From WANQ01 sp964448055 (lineage in GTDB: Archaea; Thermoproteota; Thermoprotei_A; Sulfolobales; WANQ01), in contig CAYUVB010000017.1 of the NCBI GenBank assembly GCA_964448055.1, forward strand, positions 1 to 33,034: DNA of 33,034 nt, in the 5' to 3' direction. A program made the position numbers and the translations under genes. Below the pieces are notes generated by a model. That model ran no database searches and was not told the origin of the DNA. It saw only the letters and a list, made by a program, of their open reading frames with translations. Of this stretch, positions 1 to 8,104 are shown piece by piece. How positions within the stretch are numbered: position 1 is the first letter of the stretch; each line of letters opens with the position of its first letter.

Positions 1-797
1 TTCTCCAAATCCTCTAACACTATAGCACTCCTCGTTCTCTTAGTCTTCAGGACTATGTATTTAGCGAACTTCCTATACCAATCAACAACGATGTTTCTTG
101 AACGTCTATGTAGACTTCTTATCCTATCTAATATCCTCTCGTTGTACCTCCACATTCTTGGATGCTTCTTCTGAATCCTCTCAGCATGAATCTTCAACGA
201 TAGTGCTTCCATAAACCTAGTATCTATCCTCCTAATCCTCTTACCATTGTAGACAACAACTTTCTTAAGGTTGATATCAATGGAAATCAATCTCTTGGGC
301 TTATATGGTTTATACTCCCATCTGAACGGTATAGCTATCCATATTCTTCCGCTTCTATCAATGCTTACAGTTACCTCGTACCATTTCTTCCCTACGAATT
401 TCTCTACATAGCTTCTATGGTGTAGTAGCTTTATCTTAAACACTTTATTTCTCAACTTTACCATGACTAGTTGTTTCTCTAGGTCTACTCTAGCATCATA
501 CTTGTCTAGTCTAGCTGATAGTTTCCTTAGAACTGGCTTCTTTCCGTTGTTTCTTTTAGCTGATTTTACGATTGATAATGCGTACTTGTATGTTTGCTTG
601 CACTGATGAGCACGGAATCCTTGCTCCCTCAATACTTTATAGAACATCTGATGTAACTGGTTAATGCTTGGTAGCTTATCTAATTCCCATAGACAGTCTA
701 TCACGTATTGTATTGCTCTACGTGTAAGGTATAGCTCTTCACGTAACTCCTCAAGAGAACCTTCTACTAGTTCTCCTCTTGCTTTAAGGGTTAGCAT
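1..797 (-). CDS. tnpB: TnpB-family RNA-guided nuclease / IS200-IS605-type accessory protein, 3' end beyond window
   Basis: The minus strand is open from ATG at 797 to the left edge (265 codons seen, no stop), so the C-terminus is missing. A RuvC-I-like motif S-I-D-I-N with the catalytic Asp near residue 174 and a RuvC-II-like motif V-L-E-D-L-E with Glu near residue 262 match TnpB of IS200/IS605 and IS607 elements. The segment between them is the usual basic helical stretch rich in Arg/Lys. Known family role: RNA-guided DNA nuclease that helps the element persist. The third catalytic Asp and the zinc finger would lie outside the window, as would the guide RNA that normally overlaps the 3' end. 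No TnpA is visible. The reading frame is undamaged, so the gene may be functional. A GGGAG stretch lies just upstream of the start. Confidence 0.9.
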   Translation of the reverse strand, partial: MLTLKARGELVEGSLEELREELYLTRRAIQYVIDCLWELDKLPSINQLHQMFYKVLREQGFRAHQCKQTYKYALSIVKSAKRNNGKKPVLRKLSARLDKYDARVDLEKQLVMVKLRNKVFKIKLLHHRSYVEKFVGKKWYEVTVSIDRSGRIWIAIPFRWEYKPYKPKRLISIDINLKKVVVYNGKRIRRIDTRFMEALSLKIHAERIQKKHPRMWRYNERILDRIRSLHRRSRNIVVDWYRKFAKYIVLKTKRTRSAIVLEDLE

Positions 798-801
798 ATA
801 C

Positions 802-836
802 TCCCCTCGGGGAACCACCCAATATGCATGGGTGGT
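802..836. repeat. Two hairpins in the tnpB leader
   Basis: ACCACCC at 814-820 pairs with GGGTGGT at 830-836 (7 bp, 9-nt loop). Beside it is the near-palindrome CCCC-TC-GGGG at 803-812. Both lie between the tnpB start and its likely promoter. Subterminal hairpins are typical of IS200/IS605 ends, so this could mark the left end of the element; a regulatory role in the leader is the alternative. Confidence 0.5.
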
Positions 837-855
837 CTTCCCCCTCATCGGAGAC

Positions 856-873
856 ACCAATTACTATATTGGT
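856..873. repeat. 6-bp inverted repeat in the tnpB/small-gene intergenic region
   Basis: ACCAAT (856-861) and ATTGGT (868-873) form a perfect inverted repeat with a 6-nt spacer. It lies close to the TATA box at 881-888, where an operator could sit. Function unknown. Confidence 0.4.
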
Positions 874-880
874 AGCTATG

Positions 881-888
881 CTTATAAG
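881..888. promoter_or_regulatory. Palindromic TATA box, possibly shared by tnpB and the divergent small gene
   Basis: CTTATAAG is its own reverse complement and resembles an archaeal TATA box. It is about 35 nt from the start codon on the right (922) and about 85 nt from the tnpB start (797). It could therefore serve a short-leader transcript to the right and a hairpin-containing leader to the left. Inferred from sequence only. Confidence 0.45.
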
Positions 889-921
889 TCTTTCTAGCTA
901 TACTATGAATATGGTGATATA

Positions 922-1074
922 ATGAGCAAGGTATACGTATTTGAAGCATCACTACTAAGCTACGGTAAAGGAAGAGTGATAATTTACCCACCAAAAGAAT
1001 ACCAGTTAAAACTAGCAAAGTATAAGGGAAAGAAAATAAAAATCATAGCAGTAATCGAAGAAAACCAGCCATGA
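922..1074 (+). CDS. Small 50-residue basic protein divergent from tnpB
   Basis: ATG at 922 follows GGTGAT at 913-918, the ribosome-binding motif used elsewhere in the window, and the frame stops with TGA at 1072. The 50-residue product is rich in Lys, Tyr and Ile. It has a Y-G-K-G-R-V-I-I-Y-P-P segment followed by a K-Y-K-G-K-K-I-K-I-I strand, a beta-rich pattern reminiscent of small AbrB-like DNA-binding proteins. That comparison is by eye only. It lies head to head with tnpB and may share its promoter, so it may belong to the element or regulate it. It may equally be an independent cellular gene. Confidence 0.65.
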   Translation: MSKVYVFEASLLSYGKGRVIIYPPKEYQLKLAKYKGKKIKIIAVIEENQP

Positions 1075-1184
1075 AGATTATATAAAATCATATACTTTCA
1101 TATAAAACCTGCTACGGCTACTATTTAACACTGTTAAACCTTATATTCTTTGAGACAACAACATAAATTAAGCTGGAGAAGGAC

Positions 1185-1589
1185 TTGACAGCTATATTAA
1201 GATTAAGAGATGTAGTTGCATATATGGTTACACGTCTAAAGTGTGTTCATCCATTCTATATAAGTAGGGTGTTAGTGTTAGCTAATTGGAAGGCTATAGA
1301 GGGGTTAGGTAAACCTATGGTAGAGTTCAGTATTGAAGGATTTGAAGCAGGATTCTTTATACCTGAACTTGGGGAACTAATAGATAAAGATCCTTGTTTC
1401 GAACGGAATAAGGAGAAGAAATGTATAGAATACGTTTGTGATGAACCAGCTATACCAAGTGAGTACAAGGAGATACTAGATAACGTAATAGAGAATACTA
1501 AGAGCCTAGACATTCGGGAATTAAATAGACTAGTTATACGTGACCCTAGGTACAATGAACTTCTTAGACTAAGAGGGTTTAAGCATTGA
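1185..1589 (+). CDS. Hypothetical protein, possibly Panacea (SocA-like) fold; first gene of an Fe-S ATPase operon
   Basis: 134 residues, TTG start preceded by GGAG at 1175-1178. The N-terminal half (L-R-D-V-V-A-Y, then I-S-R-V-L-V-L-A-N-W-K-A-I-E-G-L-G-K-P) resembles the start of Panacea/DUF4065 proteins, in which a helical domain carries a similar L-x-K-L-L-Y-L-A-D-x-x-x-x-x-x-G-K-P pattern. The C-terminal part contains four Cys and is otherwise featureless. The stop codon overlaps the TTG start of the following MinD-like gene, so the two are translationally coupled. I do not recognise a precise function. A link to the Fe-S ATPases downstream is inferred from position alone. Confidence 0.7.
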   Translation: MTAILRLRDVVAYMVTRLKCVHPFYISRVLVLANWKAIEGLGKPMVEFSIEGFEAGFFIPELGELIDKDPCFERNKEKKCIEYVCDEPAIPSEYKEILDNVIENTKSLDIRELNRLVIRDPRYNELLRLRGFKH

Positions 1590-2461
1590 AAATTAAGATA
1601 AGTGTTACTGGAGGGAAGGGTGGTACAGGGAAAAGTACTATAGCGGTAAACCTTGCCGTCAGCTTATTAAGATATAGAGACGTCGTATTAGCTGATCTTG
1701 ATGTAGAAGCACCAAATGATCATATACTATTAGGTATTAGGCTTACAAATGAACAGCCTGTAAAGATAATGCTACCATTTATTGAGTATCCTAAGTGTAT
1801 TAGGTGTGGTGTATGTGCAAAAGTATGTGATACTGGAGCAATAATCATTACACGTGAAAAACTACCATTTATTATACCAAGATTATGCAGTGGTTGTCGT
1901 GCATGCTATTTTGCTTGTCCAGTTAGTGCTATAGTTGAGGGTCAAAGAATCATAGGTTATACGTATCATTCTAAAGCTAATACTATACATGGATCTCTAG
2001 ATCTTATTACAGGAGTATTAAGAGAGGGAGAAGAACATACTCCACCAGTAGTTCTTGCTGCTAGGGAACGAGCTATAAACATCGCAAAAGACGTGTTACT
2101 AGTTGATACAAGTGCTGGCACAGCTAATCATGTCGCTATAGCATTAGAGGATTCTAAGCTAGCACTAGCCGTAACTGAACCCACACCATTAGGACTACAC
2201 GACCTTGAGATGATACTAGAACTTACTGAAAGACTTGGAATAGAGACTTGGGTTATAGTTAACCGATGGGGTATAGAAGATACAACTAGGCTAGAAGAAG
2301 TAGTACGCAAGTATAATTCAAGTATAATAGTACAGATACCTTATTCAAGAGAAATAATTGACTCATATATAAAGGGTAAACCTCTAGTTGAAGTTCATCC
2401 TGATCACGAGATATCTAAGATATTCTACAGATTAGCTAAAACTATTTCAGAGGTGATATAG
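1586..2461 (+). CDS. MinD-superfamily P-loop ATPase with inserted 2x[4Fe-4S] ferredoxin domain (first copy)
   Basis: 291 residues. A deviant Walker A K-G-G-T-G-K-S-T near residues 11-18 identifies the MinD/Mrp/NifH class, and D-L-D-V-E-A-P-N near 37-44 follows. A ferredoxin insert near residues 71-111 has two CxxCxxCxxxC clusters (Cys 71, 74, 77, 81 and 101, 104, 107, 111). The C-terminal half has the V-D-T-S-A-G-T switch-like motif and a P-T-P-L-G-L segment. TTG start overlapping the previous stop. Related archaeal proteins (COG1149) are thought to work in Fe-S cluster assembly or electron transfer, but their biochemistry is largely unknown. The gene after it, 5 nt downstream, is a paralogue, which suggests the two may form a heterodimer. 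Confidence 0.92.
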   Translation: MKIKISVTGGKGGTGKSTIAVNLAVSLLRYRDVVLADLDVEAPNDHILLGIRLTNEQPVKIMLPFIEYPKCIRCGVCAKVCDTGAIIITREKLPFIIPRLCSGCRACYFACPVSAIVEGQRIIGYTYHSKANTIHGSLDLITGVLREGEEHTPPVVLAARERAINIAKDVLLVDTSAGTANHVAIALEDSKLALAVTEPTPLGLHDLEMILELTERLGIETWVIVNRWGIEDTTRLEEVVRKYNSSIIVQIPYSREIIDSYIKGKPLVEVHPDHEISKIFYRLAKTISEVI

Positions 2462-2466
2462 AGGCC

Positions 2467-3447
2467 TTGGTTCTTGAATTAGTTATCGCAAGTGGTAAAG
2501 GTGGTGTAGGTAAAAGCACGCTCTCATCAACATTAGCATTATATCTAGCTAAACAAGGCTACAACGTAATAGCTGTTGACGCAGATGCAGATGCTCCAAA
2601 TCTGCATTTAATTTATGGTATAGACAGATGGGAAATAGAGGAAGATTACCGTGAAGCATGGATAGCCGAGATAGATTATGATAAATGCACTATGTGTGGC
2701 ATATGTGCAGAAATATGTTCTTACAAGGCTATAAAGCTAATAGATAATAGGTATGTCATTAATACGATAATATGTGAAGGATGTTTAACTTGTAGCCTAG
2801 CATGTCCTAAAAAAGCTATAAGGAGAAGACAGATTACATCGGGAAAAATCAGAATAGCTAAAACTCCATACGGCTTCCCACTAGTATCAGCGAAGCTAAA
2901 CGTCGGTAGACCTAATAGTGGTAAGTTGGTAACAGAAGTTAAGAATAGGGCTAAGGAATTAGCAAGAGAAGACACCATAATAGTAGTTGATTCTGCAGCA
3001 GGCATAGGCTGCCAGGTAATATCCTCGTTAGCTGGAGCACATGCAGCAATACTAGTAGCAGAGCCTACACCAGCGAGTTTTAGTGATCTAAAAAGAGTGC
3101 ACATGGTAACAAAGCATTTTCTCTTACCAACTGGACTGGTAATAAACAAATATGATCTAAACCCTCATTATACGAGAAAGATACTAGAATACGCTAAACA
3201 AGAACATATGGATGTACTAGGTATAATACCATACGATGATAATGTACCAAAAGCTATGGCTAAAATGAAGCCCTTAGTAGAACTTTATCCTCAAAGTCCG
3301 GCAAGTATAGCTTTACTGAGAATAGTCTCTAAGGTAGAAGAACGTGTAGTGAAAGGATGGAGTGAATGGTTTAGAGAATACAAACCACGAAAACCTGTGC
3401 CCTATAAGCCTATAATCCTTAAGCCACCAAATATAGGGAAGGGGTAG
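2467..3447 (+). CDS. MinD-superfamily P-loop ATPase with inserted 2x[4Fe-4S] ferredoxin domain (second copy)
   Basis: 326 residues with TTG start; GGTGATATAG lies upstream at the end of the preceding gene. Walker A S-G-K-G-G-V-G-K-S-T is near residues 9-18, D-A-D-A-D-A-P-N near 38-45. The ferredoxin insert holds Cys 74, 77, 80, 84 and 103, 106, 109, 113. V-D-S-A-A-G-I-G and E-P-T-P-A-S-F motifs follow. Compared with the first copy it has an extra basic, Pro-rich C-terminal tail of about 30 residues. The next gene, a NifX-like protein, starts 4 nt after its stop. Pairs of these ATPases next to a NifX/NifB-like gene recur in archaea. The role is probably Fe-S or metal-cofactor handling, by analogy with Mrp/NifH. 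Confidence 0.92.
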   Translation: MVLELVIASGKGGVGKSTLSSTLALYLAKQGYNVIAVDADADAPNLHLIYGIDRWEIEEDYREAWIAEIDYDKCTMCGICAEICSYKAIKLIDNRYVINTIICEGCLTCSLACPKKAIRRRQITSGKIRIAKTPYGFPLVSAKLNVGRPNSGKLVTEVKNRAKELAREDTIIVVDSAAGIGCQVISSLAGAHAAILVAEPTPASFSDLKRVHMVTKHFLLPTGLVINKYDLNPHYTRKILEYAKQEHMDVLGIIPYDDNVPKAMAKMKPLVELYPQSPASIALLRIVSKVEERVVKGWSEWFREYKPRKPVPYKPIILKPPNIGKG

Positions 3448-3451
3448 GAAC

Positions 3452-3799
3452 ATGCCTAAAATAGCCATAGCTTCTAATAGTAAAGGCGGGTTGGAAGACG
3501 TTGTAGCATCAAGATTTGGTAGAGCACCCACGTTTACGATAATAGAACTAGATGATAAAGGAAATATAATTAACGTAAAAGTAATAGAGAATCCTGGAGT
3601 AAACGCGCCAGGAGGTGCAGGTGTAAAAGCAGTACAAGCACTGATAAATGAAGGCGTCGATATAGCTGTAGGACCAAGTTTTGGACCAAACGCTAAAGCC
3701 ATATTAGATGAAATGAACATTAAGGCCATAACCATACCAGCTGGAACCAAAATAAGCGAAGCAATAGAGTATGTAAAAAGAGAAATAGGACTTGCATAG
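3452..3799 (+). CDS. NifX/NifB C-terminal-like (dinitrogenase iron-molybdenum cofactor) domain protein
   Basis: 115 residues, ATG start with a G-rich Shine-Dalgarno (GGGGTAGG) directly upstream. The protein has the single-domain DiNase_FeMo-co fold: N-terminal beta strand, then S-R-F-G-R-A-P-T-F, a G-G-A-G-V-K-A turn, and V-G-P-S-F-G-P-N-A. Stand-alone domains of this family occur in many non-diazotrophic archaea and probably bind an Fe-S or metal cluster. No nitrogenase genes are visible, so nitrogen fixation should not be inferred. Last gene of the 1185-3799 operon, 4 nt after the second ATPase, which suggests it accepts or carries a cluster handled by the two ATPases. Confidence 0.9.
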   Translation: MPKIAIASNSKGGLEDVVASRFGRAPTFTIIELDDKGNIINVKVIENPGVNAPGGAGVKAVQALINEGVDIAVGPSFGPNAKAILDEMNIKAITIPAGTKISEAIEYVKREIGLA

Positions 3800-3885
3800 C
3801 GTTTAACACTACGCAATAACATCACAAGTAATGACATATAACCATAACATACATTAAGGCCAACTATATACAAGGATAAATTATA

Positions 3886-5016
3886 ATGATGGAAAAAGTT
3901 CTTTTTACGCTACAGGTACTGGTAGGACTACTTAGCATAATTGATACATCGATATGGGTTTTATTTTATAAATGGTTCAACGACAGTCTTAGAAAACTAG
4001 AACCACCAACCCCTGGAGATCGCATACCAGATAAGGTATTGATAATAACACCAGCACGTAATGAAGAAGATAATATAGGATTCATGATAGAAAGTCTACA
4101 AAAACAAGACTATAAGAACTACACATTAGTTATAGTCGATGATGCAAGTACTGATAACACACCATGTATCGTGAAGAAATATGCTTCAAGAGATGGTAGA
4201 ATAAGATATCTACGAATAGAGGAAATACCTAAAGGTTGGTCCCCTAAGATATATGCTATTATTCGTGGCCTAGAAGAACACGATGATGGGAGTTACCCAG
4301 TATTAGTCTTTCTAGATGCTGATGTGTATTTAAAGAAGGAAAGTACCCTACGGATACTTGTATCAAGAGCTTATACCTATAATGCCATAGTCTCAATGAA
4401 CCCTAGGTTTAAATGTAAAACCCTTAGATGCCAATTAATGGAGACTATATTAACAACATTAGCTCATGCGCTCTTTGGATTTCATCAAAAGAGAACTACA
4501 TGGTTTTATGGATGTTGTTGGGCAGTAACCCGTGAAATATACTATAAACTAGGGGGACATAGAGCATTTTATAACCAAATAGTAGAGGATAGAGCTATAG
4601 CGGAATATGCAAGAAAATTAAGGATAAATATACAGGTAATAAACGGGATAGAATACATAGAAACTACATGGTATTCCTCAATAAGAGAAACAATGGAAGC
4701 TCTTCAGAGAATATTAGCACCACATATAGCTCATACATCTAGGAGAAAACTTATAGGAGAATCTATACTTTTAACATTACATTACGCTCAACCATTGATA
4801 ACAGCATTAGCTTCAGTAATGAATCCCGTTTTAATATCGATAGCATTAATGAATTATATAATACAAGTAGCTGTCCACACAAAAGCTACCAGACTTAATA
4901 AACATAGTCTAATAAGCGCCTTTTTAACACCAATAACAGGACAAGTTTTACCAATAACACTATTTCTCTCTAAGCAATTAAGATGGCGAGGAAGGAAGTT
5001 ATACTGTAATAGTTAA
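3886..5016 (+). CDS. Membrane-associated family 2 glycosyltransferase
   Basis: 376 residues. One N-terminal membrane helix (about residues 5-27) precedes a GT-A domain with the nucleotide-binding start I-I-T-P-A-R-N-E-E-D-N-I, the V-I-V-D-D-A-S-T-D-N-T motif, a metal-binding D-A-D in V-F-L-D-A-D-V-Y, and an E-D-R-A-I catalytic-base motif after G-G-H. Two or three hydrophobic helices close the protein. The layout matches GT2 enzymes that transfer sugars to lipid or polyprenol acceptors at the membrane (HpnB/CrtQ-like), but donor and acceptor cannot be predicted. A second ATG follows immediately at 3889. TATA-like ACTATATAC lies about 20 nt upstream. Single gene, convergent with the transporter at 5048. 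Confidence 0.88.
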   Translation: MMEKVLFTLQVLVGLLSIIDTSIWVLFYKWFNDSLRKLEPPTPGDRIPDKVLIITPARNEEDNIGFMIESLQKQDYKNYTLVIVDDASTDNTPCIVKKYASRDGRIRYLRIEEIPKGWSPKIYAIIRGLEEHDDGSYPVLVFLDADVYLKKESTLRILVSRAYTYNAIVSMNPRFKCKTLRCQLMETILTTLAHALFGFHQKRTTWFYGCCWAVTREIYYKLGGHRAFYNQIVEDRAIAEYARKLRINIQVINGIEYIETTWYSSIRETMEALQRILAPHIAHTSRRKLIGESILLTLHYAQPLITALASVMNPVLISIALMNYIIQVAVHTKATRLNKHSLISAFLTPITGQVLPITLFLSKQLRWRGRKLYCNS

Positions 5017-5047
5017 GAAAATTAGGGAATTTAGTAAATTCACATAC

Positions 5048-5746
5048 TCATTTGGTTGCTAGTTTTACTCCTATGTAACAAAATGGTGTATCAAGTACTG
5101 CTATTGTTAATTTAACTAAGTATTGTCCTAGGATTAGGTTTGGTAATTGAGCTAACTCGATTATAGGTGTTCCCGTTATTAACCATGGTATTGCTGCGAA
5201 AGCTAGTGATATAAATATTGTTGTATCTATAAACTGGCTTATCATTGTTGAAGCATTATTTCTTAGCCATAAGTATCTCCCTTGAGTTATTTGCCTCCAT
5301 TTATGAAAAGCCCATACATCATGATATTGGCTTACTAAGTATGCTATTAAACTCGCTATTACTATATTAGTTGATGGCGCTAGTATCTTTTCATAAGCCT
5401 TCTGGTATTCTAGTCCTTGAAATGGCGCTATAGGCAATACTATGGCTATCCATGTTAGTGCTATTACTAGCAACTGACTTATGAAGCCTGCAAACACTAC
5501 TTTGTTAGCTATTTCTCTTCCCCATACCTCACTTACAATATCTGTCATCAAGAAGGTTATAGCGTAGGCTACCACTGCTGCCGGTGATAAAAGTGTTATA
5601 CCCCATAACTCTCCCAACACTACTATTTTAGATGCAGTAAGATTGGATGTTGTAAGAGCTGTTATGAATAAAGCTATTAGAATGTAAAGTCCTCTACCTT
5701 CCGACCCTATACTTGATTGAGATGAACCCATTCCACTGTTTACCAT
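5048..5746 (-). CDS. Queuosine/archaeosine precursor transporter, YhhQ (VUT, DUF165) family
   Basis: 232 residues from ATG at 5746, which has GGTGA 4 nt upstream; a longer TTG start at 5767 is possible but has no such site. The family signature is clear: T-T-S-N-L-T-A-S-K-I near the N-terminus, F-L-M-T-D-I-V-S-E-V-W-G in the second helix region, S-Q-Y-H-D-V-W-A-F-H-K-W, and L-R-N-N-A-S-T-M-I-S-Q-F-I-D-T. Six membrane helices are visible. Bacterial members import preQ0/preQ1. In an archaeon the same bases would feed archaeosine in tRNA, which is inference. Monocistronic, convergent with the glycosyltransferase and divergent from the MFS gene. Confidence 0.9.
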   Translation of the reverse strand: MVNSGMGSSQSSIGSEGRGLYILIALFITALTTSNLTASKIVVLGELWGITLLSPAAVVAYAITFLMTDIVSEVWGREIANKVVFAGFISQLLVIALTWIAIVLPIAPFQGLEYQKAYEKILAPSTNIVIASLIAYLVSQYHDVWAFHKWRQITQGRYLWLRNNASTMISQFIDTTIFISLAFAAIPWLITGTPIIELAQLPNLILGQYLVKLTIAVLDTPFCYIGVKLATK

Positions 5747-5870
5747 ACTTTCACCTTTAGACCACAATTATACCTACTGCTTTATGGTTCTTTTAGAATC
5801 CTGTATAAGCACACTGATAAGCATTACGTACCTTCATATAGCTAGTATATGACAACTTAATGCTTATTAC

Positions 5871-5879
5871 CTTATATAA
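5871..5879 (+). promoter_or_regulatory. TATA box of the MFS transporter gene
   Basis: CTTATATAA is centred about 32 nt before the preferred ATG at 5907, so the mRNA would have a very short leader that still includes GGTG at 5896-5899. Inferred from spacing only. Confidence 0.5.
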
Positions 5880-5906
5880 CAGTATTGATTGACCTGGTGC
5901 CCGTTT

Positions 5907-7091
5907 ATGATTTCTAAGAAGGTTGGCTGGTGCAGTATATGGGTTCTCATAATATTATTCGGTACCGTAAGCTTATTCGCTGACGTAGCATATGAGGGAG
6001 GTCGCAGTATTCTACCATCATACATGACTAAAGTTCTTGGAGCAAGCATATTGTTGCTTGGCGTTGGTATAGGTTTTGCCGAATTCCTAGGATTAGCCCT
6101 ACGTCTTGTTGCAGGATTCATTGCTGATATTACACGTGGTTATTGGGTATTAGTATTCCTAGGGTATGGTTTAGTATATGCTGTACCCTTCTTAGCGCTT
6201 GTATGGAATCCCTACATAGCACTAGCATTATTCATTGTTGAAAGGTTCGGTAAGGCTATACGTGCTCCAGCTCGTGATGCATTACTTTCTAGTATTCCTA
6301 ACGTAGGACGTGGAATGATTTTCGGTATTCATGAACTTCTTGATCAGTTAGGAGCTGTTTTAGGACCAAGTATTGCTAGCATGGTACTATTATACTATGG
6401 TAATTATAGGTTAGCGTACATGCTACTTGGTATAAGCGTTACATTAGCACTTATGACATTATATGTTGCTAAGACTTGTTGGAGTAAGCTAGGACTACAT
6501 GTCCCTGGAATACGTAGTTCTAACAAGACATTCTTCGTTAAGGGTGCTATAAATCGTGAGTTGTTGCTTTATTTATTCTTTGTATTCTTTGCTGTGGCGG
6601 CTTTAGTGCCTTATCAAATCATACTATATGTTGCACAAGGAATGGTTTCTGAATGGCTTGTACCTATAGTTTACCTTGTTGCTCAAGGAGTTGATGCTGG
6701 TTCAGCTCTTCTTGCAGGTTATAGCTTTGACCGCATAGGTATACTTAGCATTATACCAGCCATATTAGCTACACCATTAACTGCATTAACATTAGGATAT
6801 GGTTATATAAGTTCAAACATATGGATTATAATAGTAACAGCCGTTATCTATGGCTTCGTACTCGGATATCATGAGAGTATATTTCGAGCTGCCCTTGCGA
6901 ATGTTGCCCTAGAAGAGTATAGAGGTACAGGCTACGGCCTCTACTATACTAGTTACGGATTAGGCCTAGTTGTTGCAGGATACTTTGTAAGTGTATTCTA
7001 CTCTAACCCAATAATCTTAACAATGTATTCATCTGCATTGGCACTGATAGCAGTAATACTATTAATCAATGTCATCCAACATAAGAAGTAA
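5907..7091 (+). CDS. Major facilitator superfamily transporter
   Basis: 394 residues from ATG at 5907, chosen because GGTG lies 7 nt upstream; an in-frame TTG at 5889 would add 6 residues. About twelve hydrophobic segments run through the protein. The loop between helices 2 and 3 has a G-x-x-A-D-I-T-R-G pattern and is followed by an E-R-F-G-K-A-I-R-A-P-A-R-D-A segment typical of one MFS subgroup seen in archaea and bacteria. The substrate cannot be inferred, and no biosynthetic cluster surrounds the gene. C-terminus ends after the last helix with a short basic tail. Confidence 0.85.
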   Translation: MISKKVGWCSIWVLIILFGTVSLFADVAYEGGRSILPSYMTKVLGASILLLGVGIGFAEFLGLALRLVAGFIADITRGYWVLVFLGYGLVYAVPFLALVWNPYIALALFIVERFGKAIRAPARDALLSSIPNVGRGMIFGIHELLDQLGAVLGPSIASMVLLYYGNYRLAYMLLGISVTLALMTLYVAKTCWSKLGLHVPGIRSSNKTFFVKGAINRELLLYLFFVFFAVAALVPYQIILYVAQGMVSEWLVPIVYLVAQGVDAGSALLAGYSFDRIGILSIIPAILATPLTALTLGYGYISSNIWIIIVTAVIYGFVLGYHESIFRAALANVALEEYRGTGYGLYYTSYGLGLVVAGYFVSVFYSNPIILTMYSSALALIAVILLINVIQHKK

Positions 7092-7272
7092 ATCACTGGG
7101 CCCCATACATGTTAAGGTTTATACGATCTTTCTATCATGTAACTTGTCTATATGAAACTATTTAGATTATTTAATTAGGTACACCTTCTCTTCTCTGAGG
7201 CTGGATAAGAAGCTGTTAGGCTTACTATTTATTTCTGTCCTTGCAGATATTGTATTCGCGTGGGGATAGACT

Positions 7273-8100
7273 ATGGTTTTCGAAGTATTTAAACCAAGCA
7301 AGCATTCAGCTGAAATAGCTATTATTGGTGGTAGTGGCTTATATGATCCAGGCATATTTGAAAAACCTATAGAACTGAAGATTTATACCCCTTATGGTGA
7401 ACCAAGTGACTACGTAATTGTAGGTGAGGTTAAGGGTAGAAAAGTAGCATTTTTACCAAGGCATGGTAGAGGCCATCGCATACCGCCTCATAGGATCAAT
7501 TATAGAGCTAATATATGGGCTCTAAAGCAACTTGGCGTGAAATGGGTTATCGCTGTTAGCGCTGTTGGGAGTCTACGATGGGATTATAAGCCAGGAGATT
7601 TCGTTGTGCCTGACCAGTTCATAGATATGACAAAGAAGAGAGAATACACTTTCTTTGAGGGAGGTACAGTCGCTCATGTTAGTATGGCTGATCCGTTCTG
7701 TGAACATCTAAGGAGAATACTGATTGAAATAGGGAGAAAACTAGGTATAACGGTCCATGACAAAGGAACATATATTTGTATTGAAGGGCCAAGATTCTCT
7801 ACTAGGGCTGAAAGTAGAGTCTGGAAAGAAGTCTTTAAAGCAGATATCATAGGCATGACTCTTGTGCCAGAGGTAAACCTTGCATGCGAAGCTCAACTAT
7901 GTTATGCAACCTTGGCGATGGTTACAGACTACGATGTGTGGGCTGAAAAACCTGTAACAGCAGAGGAAGTTGCAAGAGTTATGGCTGGAAATGTTGAGAA
8001 AGCCAAGAAACTATTATATGAAGCAATCCCTAAGATACCTAGTGAACCAGATAAAAACCTCTGTAGCTGTTGTGAATCCTTAAAATACGCGGTGATATAG
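7273..8100 (+). CDS. mtnP: S-methyl-5'-thioadenosine phosphorylase
   Basis: 275 residues, the usual size. It converts 5'-methylthioadenosine and phosphate to adenine and methylthioribose-1-phosphate in methionine salvage. Diagnostic features are the phosphate-binding G-G-S-G-L-Y-D at residues 19-25, P-R-H-G-R-G-H-R-I-P-P-H near 66-77, the S-A-V-G-S-L loop, E-G-P-R-F-S-T-R-A-E, and M-T-x-x-P-E, the purine-site motif of this class. The C-terminus carries Cys 264, 266 and 267 in a C-S-C-C cluster; hyperthermophilic homologues have C-x-C disulfides there that add thermostability. ATG start. The next gene begins 4 nt downstream, so they form an operon. Confidence 0.95.
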   Translation: MVFEVFKPSKHSAEIAIIGGSGLYDPGIFEKPIELKIYTPYGEPSDYVIVGEVKGRKVAFLPRHGRGHRIPPHRINYRANIWALKQLGVKWVIAVSAVGSLRWDYKPGDFVVPDQFIDMTKKREYTFFEGGTVAHVSMADPFCEHLRRILIEIGRKLGITVHDKGTYICIEGPRFSTRAESRVWKEVFKADIIGMTLVPEVNLACEAQLCYATLAMVTDYDVWAEKPVTAEEVARVMAGNVEKAKKLLYEAIPKIPSEPDKNLCSCCESLKYAVI

Positions 8101-8104
8101 ATTT

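Noticed and set aside
664..897. 77-codon plus-strand frame opposite tnpB
   Set aside because: It is the antisense of the tnpB N-terminus and its leader, with a Ser/Arg/Tyr-rich product and no recognisable motif.
3452..3799. Evidence for nitrogen fixation
   Set aside because: The NifX-like domain occurs alone in many archaea, and no nitrogenase genes are present.
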